Below the pieces are notes generated by a model, which ran no database searches, had not been told where the DNA came from, and saw only the letters and a list, made by a program, of their open reading frames with translations. Below are positions 24,001 through 32,800 of a stretch of 64,000 nt of DNA, in pieces. The DNA comes from Elmis aenea. Lineage: Eukaryota; Arthropoda; Insecta; Coleoptera; Elmidae. Location: the NCBI GenBank assembly GCA_947652605.1, contig OX393579.1, positions 2,728,001-2,792,000 on the forward strand, written 5' to 3'. A program made the translations under genes and the position numbers. Numbering within the stretch: position 1 is the stretch's first letter; each line of letters starts with the position of its first letter.

Positions 24001-25590
24001 GTACGTGTGTGCGTATTGGGGTAGCGGCTAACGGTACCGTGTCTATGCTACAAAAAGCCCAAACTTTTTTTAAAATTTGAATTATTAACCTTTAAGCAAT
24101 TCGAAATACATTCTGGTCTCCCGGATTTCCAAATAATTAGTTAATTACACAAAAATTGGCATTTCAAAGAAGTTTAATTTTCGTTTTTTATTTAAGTTTC
24201 ATAGTTGTTAATTTTTATTTAATTTTTTTAGGTGATGGCCAGAATAATAGCGAGAACAAAGCTCCCGATAATGTCGGAACTCAGCAAGATCCTGCCCTTT
24301 ACACCAACTCAGAAGTTTGGTTCCGTGCGGCCACAATTGCAGTTCCTATCTGCGGTGCTGTGATCGTACTTGTGTTAATTACTTTGGCTGTACGAATATT
24401 ACGAACAGAGTCCCTGACTAGTTCAACACATAAATTAGGGTGAGTAGTGTACAGCCAATGGCTTAAGGGACCCGTACATGAGCCCCTAAACTTGACTGTA
24501 TTTATGGTTGCATACAAAAAAATATATAACAGTGCTAGTGCTGTGATTTCATGTCAAAATTAAGAATCTTAGGGGGCTTAAAAGGCCCCCCGAATGGGCC
24601 TGAAAATCCTTATCTTACATTCACAAAAAATAGCAATAGAAGTGCCAAGTAATTATAAGCCAAAATTAATAATCTTAGGGTCAAAAATAATATTCTTTGA
24701 AGGCTTAAGGAAGGCCTCTTCTCTTAAATGTGCTTGAAAATAATCACTGATAATTAGAGTCATGTGCACAGATTAGCAGTGGTAATTTTGAGTCAAAGTC
24801 GATAAATAAAGGGGCTAAAGAGATCCCCTACCAAATTTATTTACCTTTGAGGTTCCTAAAATTGATAAACATACTCTAAATACTTATCTACCTCCAAATC
24901 GTTTAAAAATTGCTTAAAAGATTTTTTACACACTTCAAAGTTTTTAAAAACTTCTAAATGTGTAGGTTTGCAAAATTTTTCAGCAAATGTTTGAAACTTT
25001 TCGAGTTAACTTTATACTATAGTATATGAAATCGGTGTGCAACCTCTAAAGAATACAGCCATGTCCAAATAGATTAGTGGTTTTTGACCATACATCACTG
25101 AACATTATAATTACATACATAAATTGTTTGTTTCAGAATTTCGCCGTACGAACTCCCAACAGAAAATAAAAGCAACTGCGAGAAGATTTCAGAACACTCT
25201 TACAGGCACCACAACATAATCAGGCAAGAATCTCTCTTAAAAGACTCGCACCACCATCACAACCCCATCTACACAAACCAGTCGGACGACATCCACGGAC
25301 AGACATACGTTCCGCTCCTCATACAAACCGAATCGAATCCAGAGCAAGACAGCTGTGATAAAAAAAATGAAACATATGCCAAACTGAATGTCTTGCAAGA
25401 ACATGATATCAGTTTGAGACCATGCCAGGTAATGTATAAAGATGAAAAATCTAACACCAATGTCGATTTGTTTCATAAAAACGCCGACATACATTTAAAC
25501 AAAAATATGATTTTCGGCGAGAAAGACGATGTATTACAAAATTATGAAACAGAGACTAATAAAATATACAGTAAGGAACCTATTTCATAA
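8925..25590 (+). CDS. BAMBI: BAMBI-like TGF-beta pseudoreceptor (exons 2-5, spliced)
   Basis: The joined exons 8925-9090, 23427-23584, 24232-24439 and 25137-25590 give one open reading frame of about 328 codons after the tentative exon 1. The ectodomain has the BAMBI pattern VRCFCNLPACVSTGYMCKS, then CFSDLLD, HGCLELL and the CCYVDMCNY box typical of the activin/TGF-beta receptor extracellular fold. Next comes SEVWFRAATIAVPICGAVIV, close to vertebrate BAMBI KELWFRAAVIAVPI, leading into a single membrane segment and the juxtamembrane LAVRILRTES. There is no kinase domain, as expected for BAMBI, a decoy that forms inactive receptor complexes and limits TGF-beta/BMP signalling at the plasma membrane. 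The cytoplasmic tail is about 150 residues with a SHHHHN histidine run, longer than the vertebrate tail and not obviously alignable to it. Intron phases are 1, 2, 1 and 2. From general knowledge, Tribolium has BAMBI and Drosophila lacks it. Confidence 0.92.
9304..9340. repeat. Perfect 37-bp palindrome
   Basis: Arms of 18 bp (9304-9321 and 9323-9340) are exact reverse complements around a single central A. The left arm is GCAAATAGAATGTAAATA. It lies about 210 bp inside BAMBI intron 2. It could be a protein-binding dyad, a cruciform-forming site or a collapsed inverted duplication. No flanking target-site duplication was noted. Confidence 0.95.
11925..12215 (+). pseudogene. Non-LTR retrotransposon reverse-transcriptase fragment
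   Basis: One frame reads LKLISLTELAFADDVMLLTK with the catalytic FADD box at 11967-11978, continuing to a stop near 12015. A second frame at about 12129-12212 reads VRTNLPILTHGLEIWAPTRQ, matching the ILLYGSETW-type segment found downstream of the palm domain in LINE reverse transcriptases. Stops and frame changes separate the two. Endonuclease and 3' end were not found, so the clade cannot be assigned. Confidence 0.75.
13296..13555. repeat. Dispersed repeat, copy A (paired with 32726-32998)
   Basis: Over about 260 bp this stretch matches 32726-32998 in the same orientation. Shared landmarks in order are TTTTGCCATTTG, ATTAGATA, AATTCTATCGATAT, GGTTTTTCAT and TTATTAGATACTTTAAAT. One copy is in a BAMBI intron and the other in TRAF4 intron 2. 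It has no coding capacity and the family is not recognised. Confidence 0.7.
14105..14241. repeat. Dispersed repeat, copy without the hAT insertion (paired with 48530-48745)
   Basis: This copy contains TTTAAAAACCAACTAATG followed directly by CAAAGGTTGACTGTGA. The second copy near 48530 has the same left sequence, an 81-bp insertion, then a repeated AACTAATG and TAAAGTTTGGCTGTGA. It therefore represents the unoccupied state of that insertion site. Confidence 0.75.
14657..14815. repeat. Two direct copies of a TTGCTTACCGTGCGT motif
   Basis: TTTTGCTTACCGTGCGT occurs near 14657 and again near 14751, each followed by a TACTTAC/CTTACC segment and GCATGCAG. This makes a short direct duplication of roughly 94 bp period. 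It is slightly richer in CpG than its surroundings. Confidence 0.6.
17599..18872. mobile_element. TIR-bounded element carrying a GC-rich hairpin minisatellite
   Basis: Terminal inverted repeats of about 84 bp (17599-17682 and 18788-18872) are near-identical. Both run from AAAATGGCAAAAACAAATAT at the outer edge to CCCTTTTTCCTTGGAAG inside. Between them lies a tandem array of about 14.5 GC-rich units and a short AT-rich spacer (about 18720-18787). No transposase is encoded; open frames inside the array are by-products of the repeat. No clear target-site duplication was found. It resembles a non-autonomous DNA element that has captured or grown a minisatellite, but no named family is recognised. 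Confidence 0.85.
17681..18720. repeat. Minisatellite of about 14.5 units of 66-74 bp, most with a hairpin
   Basis: The consensus unit starts AGTCTGGCTCCCGGAGCGAG, continues CATACAGCACTAGACATCC and ATCTACACGTCGCGTGTTAC, and ends TTATCCGCTCCGGGC. Across unit junctions CGCTCCGGG and CCCGGAGCG form a 9-bp stem around a loop of about 10 nt. Units differ by a few substitutions and small indels (with or without GT before TTACTTATCC; CAGCACTAG versus CAGCCCTAG). Later units are more homogeneous than the first five, which suggests recent amplification from the right side. Confidence 0.95.
18930..19345. other. Probable transposon-derived segment with a hammerhead-like motif
   Basis: At 18986-18992 lies CTGATGA, followed by a small GTTTT/AAAAC stem and GAAAC at 19008-19012, in the arrangement of the hammerhead ribozyme core. 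A possible GTC cleavage triplet lies upstream at 18966-18968, with 4 bp of possible stem III. Two extra bases separate CTGATGA from stem II and stem I is poor, so activity is doubtful. An open frame at 19100-19342 has no recognised motif and begins in sequence of repeat character (CCTATATCTCAAAAACT). Confidence 0.4.
19925..20213. mobile_element. MITE with about 18-bp terminal inverted repeats, copy 1
   Basis: The left end AGTCCAAAATAACTTGACC is mirrored by GGTCAGGTTATTTTGGGC at 20196-20213. A second, more diverged copy lies at 46924-47178. Internal blocks shared with that copy include GCTCAAAATTGCACA/ACTCAAAATTCTGCA and the CCGAATTTCC-GGCGGTCA end. It is about 290 bp with no transposase. Open frames running out of its right end are not conserved. 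Confidence 0.75.
21015..21850. repeat. Degenerate repeats with TCTGTCTATC microsatellite cores
   Basis: Three blocks near 21112, 21250 and 21645 carry TCTGTCTRTC-type tetranucleotide runs. Two blocks near 21378 and 21508 share GAGTGCTCTTTT followed by TGTGTGTTG. The region looks like diverged direct copies of a unit of roughly 140-150 bp. No coding capacity. Confidence 0.5.
22755..22924. mobile_element. Fold-back element with arms of about 50 bp
   Basis: The left arm (22755-22804) contains CTTATCGAAATGCCATACCA and TTTTCAAGACTTTAGTT. The right arm (22872-22924) is its inverted, about 85% similar copy, GAAAGTCTTGAAAATGA through ATTTCGATAACATCTACTTC. A loop of about 65 bp separates them. The structure suits a small fold-back MITE in BAMBI intron 2. 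Confidence 0.75.
23427..23584 (+). CDS. BAMBI: BAMBI exon 3: second half of the ectodomain
   Basis: The acceptor is TTTTTTTTCCAG and the donor is TTAG/GTGAGT. It encodes EQRSWCLNPPGSG, a basic linker, LLLCCYVDMCNY and DSPETRVLLNDTLL. The CC-x3-MCNY box corresponds to the conserved end of the TGF-beta receptor ectodomain fold. It enters in phase 2 and leaves in phase 1. Confidence 0.92.
23585..24231 (+). other. BAMBI intron 3 (647 bp)
   Basis: A GTGAGT donor and TTTTTTTAG acceptor bound it. No feature was recognised inside. Confidence 0.85.
24232..24439 (+). CDS. BAMBI: BAMBI exon 4: juxtamembrane and transmembrane segment
   Basis: It encodes an acidic, glutamine- and asparagine-rich linker, then SEVWFRAATIAVPICGAVIV, the rest of the membrane span and LAVRILRTESLTSSTHKL. 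This is the block most similar to vertebrate BAMBI. The donor is TTAGG/GTGAGT, phase 2. Confidence 0.93.
24440..25136 (+). other. BAMBI intron 4 (697 bp) with diverged tandem copies
   Basis: Between about 24530 and 24850 the intron contains about three diverged copies of a 115-140 bp unit. Each has a GTCAAAATTAAGAATCTTAG-like block followed by a GGCTTAAAGG/AAGGCCTC stretch. No open frame runs through it. Confidence 0.55.
25137..25590 (+). CDS. BAMBI: BAMBI exon 5: cytoplasmic tail and stop
   Basis: The acceptor TTGTTTCAG joins in phase. It encodes ISPYELPTENKSNCEKISEH, a SHHHHN run, IYTNQSDDIHGQTYVPLL and a polar tail ending SKEPIS, with a TAA at 25588-25590. No kinase or other catalytic motif is present. 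Confidence 0.9.
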
Positions 25591-26660
25591 AGAAATTGTT
25601 CCTGAAATATTTAAATTATGTTACTTTTGATGATTTGAACTCTCCATGTAAATTAAGCAAATTTTATGAAACGAGATGTGGAATTATTAATAAATGTTTT
25701 TACAAGATTACTGCGTATCAAATAAAAAAATCATTCAAGAATATAAATGTATAAATTTAAGTTTCTATGTTCAAAAATATTCACAAAAAATAGTTATAAG
25801 TTCAAAAAGGTTATTTATTTGAGGAAATTGCTTGTGGCAATAACTGAAGTTTTGTTATTTATTACCCAATTAGATTTAAGTGATTTTTAATCTGATACAT
25901 AGTAATTATTTTATATTTATTAATTTGGGGACAAGAGTAAAATTTTTCAAAAGGCTGTGAGTATATTGAAATTATAGACAATAACTTAACTTTGTTAGAA
26001 TTTAAATCTGTGAAATTTTAGTGTGGCAACATTGCACAATCGCACTGTCAATTATTTTAATATACGTTAATAAAACTTTGTAAATATAAATTAACTGTTG
26101 ATTAAATTTTAAGCCAAACTTTGTATTTTTCCTATTAAATAATAAATAAGCACAATTAGCCTAGTGCGATAATCATTTTTATATTTAATCCTGATTTTGG
26201 TATATATTTTTTTGAGTTAAAAGTTTAAAAATGAATCTATTAACCATGTAACAATTTGATTTATTACTTTTATGTTAGGCTAATATCACTTAAGAATTGC
26301 CAAAGGTTGGTTATAATCGAAACTAATTTTATTAACAATTAATGCCACGTTGTATTACTTTTCTTGTATTCACTTTTAACAACCTGTATATAAGTATTTC
26401 TATAGACCATCAATGTGATAAAACTAACATTGTTGACTGTTCAAACAACAAAAGTATCAACTATATATTTTGTATTCCTGTACATAAGTTAACTATACTG
26501 TGTTGATGAATTTAATATTTTAAGTCAATTTGCTAGTTGTGTATATAAATGATGATCTTAAAATTCGATTTGTCTACAACCACAATTGTATATTATATTT
26601 ATTATACTCTTATGTGACAATAAATAATGCTTTTATAATTTAAAAAATGTGTTGTAGTTT
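25591..26660 (+). other. BAMBI 3' UTR and likely polyadenylation region
   Basis: The stretch after the stop is AT-rich and gene-free. Several AATAAA hexamers occur. The most convincing is at 26619-26624, followed about 25 bp later by a GT-rich stretch (GTTGTAGTTTGTTT), as expected of a cleavage site. Earlier hexamers, such as near 25688, could give a shorter transcript. The zinc-finger gene converges from the right. Confidence 0.55.
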
Positions 26661-26938
26661 GTTTTAAATAGAACAATTCTTTTTTTAACAAGTTAATCTT
26701 TTTCTGTTTATTCAATTTATTAAATACTTTAAAAAAATGGGGGTATTGATTATTTAAATGCTTTATGAAAGTATTTGTCCCAGACAGGACTCATTTTATT
26801 ATAGCTAAAGGCTTTCGTAATACTCTTAATGTAATACACGAGCCATCAGTTAAAAGTAAAAATGCTAAATAAGACAACAGCAAAATTAAGATTGAATCTG
26901 TACATTTTATTACATATTAGTTATAAATTTAATATTCA

Positions 26939-28018
26939 TTATTTATTAAGTGTATGAGTCTTTAAATGTCGTTTAACATTTCCTCGTTTACCAAAACTCT
27001 TGCCACAAACTTCGCAACTAAACGGACGTTCTCCGGAATGAGTTCGTAAGTGTTCTTTTAACATCGTAGTCCTGTTAAAACTTTTCCCGCAAGCTTGACA
27101 AGAAAACGGTTTTTGGTCACTGTGCGTTATCACATGCGTCGTCAAACTACTTTTCTGATTAAAACTTTTGCTACAGATTTCACACTTAAAAATTTTCAAG
27201 TTCGAATGAATTCTCCTGTGTTCCTTTAACACTTTGGCATGATTGAAGCGTTTGTTGCAAATCTCGCACCGGTACCGTTTTTCGTCCGTGTGCCTCCGTA
27301 AGTGAGAGCGCATGGTGCTGTTCGCTGCAAAAGCCTGACCGCAGACTCTACAGGCATAAGGCCGTTCCCCAGTATGGATCCGTGAATGTTCCTTAAGATT
27401 CGAAACGCTATTGTAATATTTATTGCAAATTTCGCAATGAAACAATTTTTCGCCCGAGTGCATATTTAGGTGCCGTTTTAAGTTGCTGGTCGAGTTAAAA
27501 AATTTACCGCACTCCAGACAGTGGTAAGGGCGTTCTCCTGTATGGATCCGTAAGTGCACCCTCACGTCAGTTCTACGACTGAAGTCTCTATGACAAATTT
27601 CACAATTATAACGTTTTTTACCATTGGCAATCATATGCGAACATTCGTCACTGTAAAGTTTATCACCACCGAAAGAATTCTCAGTTCCTAGAGGATCACT
27701 TTCAATTTCTGATTTAATATAAACGTTATTAAAATTTTCATGCTTCAAGTTTTTAGCATGATCACACTGTAATGCATTGCAGTTTGATTTCGTAAAATTG
27801 TGTTCACTAGAGCAAAAATATTCACTTGAATTTAAATGTGTTACACTATGGTCCTCTAATTTCAGTTCTGTGGAATCGATAAAAGTTTCCACTTTCACTA
27901 AATCTGATAAATTGCTCTCCACTTTGACTATGTCGATCATTGGAGCGGTTTCCAATTTTACAAGTTGGGACATCAAAGAAGTTGATGGTACAGTAGCGCA
28001 AAATTCGTTCATGTCCAT
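26939..28018 (-). CDS. Eight-finger C2H2 zinc-finger protein
   Basis: A single exon encodes 359 residues. Residues 1-135 are polar and acidic with five psi-K-x-E motifs (VKLE, VKVE twice, LKLE, IKSE). Residues 139-355 hold eight uninterrupted C-x2-C-x12-H-x3-H fingers at exact 28-residue spacing, beginning YNCEICHRDF and ending HLKTH just before the stop. Linkers are TGERPY in fingers 1-2 and 3-4 but diverge later (TDEKRY, SNLKIF, SDQKPF, SGERPF). The protein is probably a nuclear sequence-specific DNA-binding regulator. No ZAD, BTB or KRAB domain is visible, and orthology cannot be assigned by eye. The start at 28016-28018 begins MDMNEF in an A-rich context; no in-frame upstream ATG extends it convincingly. 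Confidence 0.92.
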   Translation of the reverse strand: MDMNEFCATVPSTSLMSQLVKLETAPMIDIVKVESNLSDLVKVETFIDSTELKLEDHSVTHLNSSEYFCSSEHNFTKSNCNALQCDHAKNLKHENFNNVYIKSEIESDPLGTENSFGGDKLYSDECSHMIANGKKRYNCEICHRDFSRRTDVRVHLRIHTGERPYHCLECGKFFNSTSNLKRHLNMHSGEKLFHCEICNKYYNSVSNLKEHSRIHTGERPYACRVCGQAFAANSTMRSHLRRHTDEKRYRCEICNKRFNHAKVLKEHRRIHSNLKIFKCEICSKSFNQKSSLTTHVITHSDQKPFSCQACGKSFNRTTMLKEHLRTHSGERPFSCEVCGKSFGKRGNVKRHLKTHTLNK

Positions 28019-29504
28019 ATTTCCGTATATATTTCGTTATTTGCATTACTATTTGAGAGCTGCTATCATACTAACTTGGCTTGTAATCAATACACACGTA
28101 ATAAAATTTTAAATTATGAGAATGATCCAACAAAACACGTTTATTACAAGTCTTTTTTCGATTCTTCTTGAGATCCTTTATATGTTTACAGACACTTTGC
28201 AAGTACATATTAGAACAAGTAAATATTATTCAAAATTGTTTGGTAATGAACGTACAAACGTCACTATATTGAGGTTATGGTCTGATGAACTACTTTACAC
28301 TAAACGTTTGAACTACGAAGGTACGAATAAACTACAGGAGCACAGGGTCGGCTCAAGGAAGAAAAACCCACCGTATTTAAATCAAAAAACGTAAAAATCT
28401 AAACAAAAATCGAAATTTGGAATATGCAGCACAATTGTAATATTAAATGGCAATTAATACGTCGTTGATTATTGCATTAATTGCCATAGAAATTAATTTG
28501 GAAGTGTGTAGTGTTTCCAAAAGGAAATAAATACAACAAAAAAGTGAGTAAAAAGTATACCAGTGCTCAAAATTACATTAATTTATCTTTATAAAAAGCA
28601 TATAATGAACAATTTAGCACGGGACTTAAAGAAAGGTTGGAAAAATTTAATGGATTTAAAAACATTCATAATATAAACCATTTTTGTACAACTCAAAAAA
28701 ATATATTTTACAGACATGTACAATAATGGAAAAAAATAAGCATTGGGGGAAAAAAACACAGTATTTTTAAAAATATCAATTTACTTCGCATAAACAAATA
28801 TTTAACATAATACAGAACTAAAACACATTTAGTTAATTTGTGAGACAGTAAATTAAGTAGCCTATATATACACGTTTATTTACAACAATAAGATATGAAC
28901 AAACCTTTGGTTTTTTCCAGCTATCACACACAAAATTATGACTCCTCGTTTCATGTATTTTTTACAACTGCGTTTTGCCTCTACTGTTAAAACGTTTCTT
29001 GCCAAAGCAAAAACATTCTTGTAGTCTTTTTTATACTTTACCTGAGTGTCCTAACTAATGTTACACAATGTGACACTTCTTAAATACATAATTAAGGTTA
29101 CAGTAAACTGATTTAAAATAAATTGCATCTATGTACATTACTAGAGTGCATATAAGGCAGTTAATAATTTTTCTTCTGATGTTTTTAAACTTAATGTTAT
29201 CAATTTGTTTTACGATGCAATAAAGTACAGTCTTCCAATCACTCTTAACTTAAGAGCACAGTTCCTTCAGTCTAGGATGGTCAGGGCTTGATACGGGCCC
29301 CCACAGTAAAAAAATCAATTTTGGTTTCATGTTAAAATGTGTACCTAATTTTGTTTTATATCAAAAAACGCCATGATTATTTTGTTGTTACTCAGCACCA
29401 CATTTCGCCATCGTATAACGTGTGGACTACACTCAACTCTGCTTAAATTAAGTAATATTTACAAATAGTACAAAAGAGATCAACATTTAAACATTACTGA
29501 GAAA
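28019..29504 (-). other. Spacer between TRAF4 and the zinc-finger gene: TRAF4 3' UTR and zinc-finger 5' region
   Basis: No further gene was recognised. An open plus-strand frame at 28116-28394 lies opposite the presumed zinc-finger 5' UTR or promoter and has no recognised motif. Minus-strand AATAAA hexamers (TTTATT on plus, such as near 28877) could end the TRAF4 transcript, but none is clearly best. Confidence 0.45.
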
Positions 29505-29858
29505 TTAAACTGCAACAATTTTACTTGGATCCACCTTAACTCTAAGAAACATCGTGTCATCTTTCATGAAATGGCGTTTTTTCAACATTTCATGTGATAC
29601 GAACCTAGGAAAACCGAAGCCCAGAGAATCTGGTTCTTTGCTCGGTCTTTGGAAATTTTTCCATGTTGGATCGGGTATGAAACTTTCCACGATATTGCAC
29701 GCTTTTTCCGGGCACGTCGATTGGTCAAACAGGGTGAAAGATACGGAATGCGCAAAAGGCCAGCGAAGTAGCGCGTCATATTCGCCAGGTAAGATTTTTA
29801 TGTAAACTGAAATGTGAGAATCTTCTCCGGCACCATTACCGTTGGGAAATATTGAAGC
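29505..29858 (-). CDS. Traf4: TRAF4 exon 6: C-terminal MATH domain and stop
   Basis: The acceptor TTTTTTGTTGCAG precedes ASIFPNGNGAGEDSHISVYI. The exon continues GEYDALLRWPFAHSVSFTLF, DPTWKNFQRP, SLGFGFPRFVSHE and DDTMFLRVKVDPSK, with the stop at 29505-29507. Confidence 0.95.
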   Translation of the reverse strand, partial: ASIFPNGNGAGEDSHISVYIKILPGEYDALLRWPFAHSVSFTLFDQSTCPEKACNIVESFIPDPTWKNFQRPSKEPDSLGFGFPRFVSHEMLKKRHFMKDDTMFLRVKVDPSKIVAV

Positions 29859-32800
29859 CTGCAACAAAAAACGTATTGTAGTATTTGTACAACAATATGG
29901 TAACAAGAAAACGCTAGTTAATTCATTATTATTTAATTTTGATGTTTTATACTCCTAGATACTGCTTAAAACAATATCAAAAATGTAAAAAAAAAGTCTC
30001 AGTGGCGCACTTACTGCCCAAAATACCAAAACAGAATAATATTTTGTAGTTTAATTTTATAAATTTACCTGTAGTTTGTATCCATATTGACTAGTGTAGA
30101 ATGGAGGCGAAACCAGTTCCATACCCTCTTTGGTTTTAGCTTCGGCCATTTTTGCGGAAAAATCGCTAATTTTCCAAATAAGTGTGCCAGAATAATTGAG
30201 AGACAGCCGCGAGAGGGCGCTTTTCAGAGACGCTATTTGGTGTTGTTGCTTAGTAACTACATTGCACATTAGAGATAAATGTTGTTGGCAGTTTTCTTCC
30301 AGATGTTTTTCCATGGAATATCTGGGTCCCTATAAACAAAAAATGTGGTCAGAACTAATTGGGCAAGGAAAAACAAGATAATTAAAAATTATTTGAAAAA
30401 TTGTCCAGCAAATGGCTTAGAACTTCTTATACACGTTTTAATTTTTTTTGTAATATCCGATGAACAAAATTAAAGGCTCTAGCTACAAACGCTATTTTCT
30501 AAAAGACTTTCCTAATATTTGAGAAACAAACTACAACAAAATTACTAATTACCTTAAACCTGCAGCCGGCATCTTTAAAATTACAGCACAAAACTGACGT
30601 GGTGCACTGTTCCTTCATATGTGTTTCCAATTCCTCCCTGGCGAGTACATTCGCGTCACACCTGTTCGGGCAGGAAACTGGTACACGTCCACACTTTGTA
30701 TGATGGGCGGCCAAAGTATCAGCCACGAATTCTTTGGAGCAATATCTGCACCCCAGCAACCGCTTGTGGCACTCACTGGCTTTGTGCTGCCCCAAGTGGC
30801 GTCTCTGTATCTTCATGCCACATTTATTTTCACAGTACGTCGGTTCATATCCACAGTTACCAATGTGATTCTGAAATTAAATTACACAATTAACACAAAA
30901 TTTCACAGATAAACAACAAAAGAACACAAAATAAAGGTTCGTAGGACATTTTTATTTACAAAAATTCATGGCCTTTGTTAAAGAAAGGTGTTTCGTGAAT
31001 TTTTGTATAGATTCAGAAATAAAAATTAGGTAAGAAAAGTCTTATATAAACGATTGGGCTCTGGATCTGTATCTAAATTTACAGAACTCCTATATATAAG
31101 AGACTTCCTGTTAAGTACCAATAATTCTTTATCCAGTTTTGATTTAGAATATTGATACAACAGAAAATGTAATGGACAATAAACTTTCAACAGATTTCCA
31201 TTTGGAGGGGCTTTTTAGTGCTTGATTAAATTTTTCTTTATCAAATTTTTGATTCTGAAATTGTTTCTCAACTCTAATGAAATAGGAACCCTATTGCAAG
31301 TAATATTCATGTTTGCACTTGATTAAAAACAAATAGAAGGCAAAAATGAACATCTAAATATGAATTTAAGATTTGGAACTCATTTTTTTTTTTAATCTAC
31401 TACACCTTGCGTTAATTTTTGAACACACTGTATAACAGACTTGCTTAATAATTGTCGGAATTAAGGAAGTTAACGTGATATCTAATTAATACGTAAATTA
31501 GCGAATCTGTAACTAACACTAATTAAATTTGAAAAATGCTTGAAACTTTCTAAATTATTTAATTTGTATTTTAAAACATTGCAATTTAGTAAGGCACTTA
31601 AATTTTCATTACAAAACTGAGTTAATTAATGTTAAACAAACGTGCATATGGTATATAAACATCATGGTTCAATAACTTTAATACTTCTTTAAAATTTAAA
31701 TAATACGTGAATTTGTTAGTGAAGCTATACCTTTTATCTGAAAGCCCCGAAAAGGAATAGAACTGTAAGGTTCTCCAAAGAGTTTGAAGATATTTTTAGG
31801 TCAAGTTTAATCCATTATGAGTTTAAGTGATTATTTTCCTTTTATTATTGTACAAAACAATATTTATTTTAAATTAAAATCGCCCCCATTGCGATTTCTC
31901 CAAACAACAATCAAACCAACAAATTATTGCCCAAGACAACAACAAAATTAATACAAATTATTTCGTAAGAATTAAATGAAAACAAAACAATCACAAAAGC
32001 CTGTTGAAATACCAACCAATTAAATCATTACACTCTGTAAGTAAAAATACGCTACTACAAGCTTAGAAAAACACTTCCCATGTTTTTTTATAACTCTAAA
32101 TATACACAAACGTAAAACCAGACTCAATTTTAAGTCTCATCGACTCTATCTGGTCTAGTGTTTATTTTAACGCGCCTTGTAGAAGTCGTTTACCAGTCGT
32201 TTTTTGAGAAGATAACTGGCGCTTCTAGTGGTTTTATTAGGTCATTTGGTTTATATATAAAGCAGCGCCCATTAAAAGTTATAAACGTTTTTTTACCTCT
32301 AGTACTTCTCCAGTGAACTCCTTGTTGCAAAATTCGCATCTGGCTCTTCTTAATGGACAAGTGTACTTGAGATGATCTTCCATTAGGACTCGCGGTATCT
32401 GTGCCCCACATTTACTTGTACACGGGAGAGCATCGTGTTTACAAGTATTTAAATGCCCCTGAAACAATAAAAAAGTTCATTCACACTGTTATAATATGAA
32501 TGGCATTGTAGCAATGAGAGATTGTTGATTCTATCACTCGGGCGTGCGGTTTTGTTTGTTCTAAAGCTAGACCGACATTTAAATTCTTTGAACTTCTGCA
32601 GAATATTTAGAGATGTACGTTATCGAAAACAGAATATTTAAAGAACTCAAAAATAAGTATATGAGACAGTAGAAAGTTAAAAATCGACAGGTGTCAAAAG
32701 GCTTAGTGTACTTAAACAAAATTTTTGAGTCGATTTTAACTTAAATTTTATGTTCATTCGACACTGTCGTTTTTTGCCATTTGAACAAAATTATATTGTC

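Noticed and set aside
28116..28394. 92-codon plus-strand open frame
   Set aside because: It lies opposite the presumed 5' region of the zinc-finger gene, has no recognised motif and no splice or family support.
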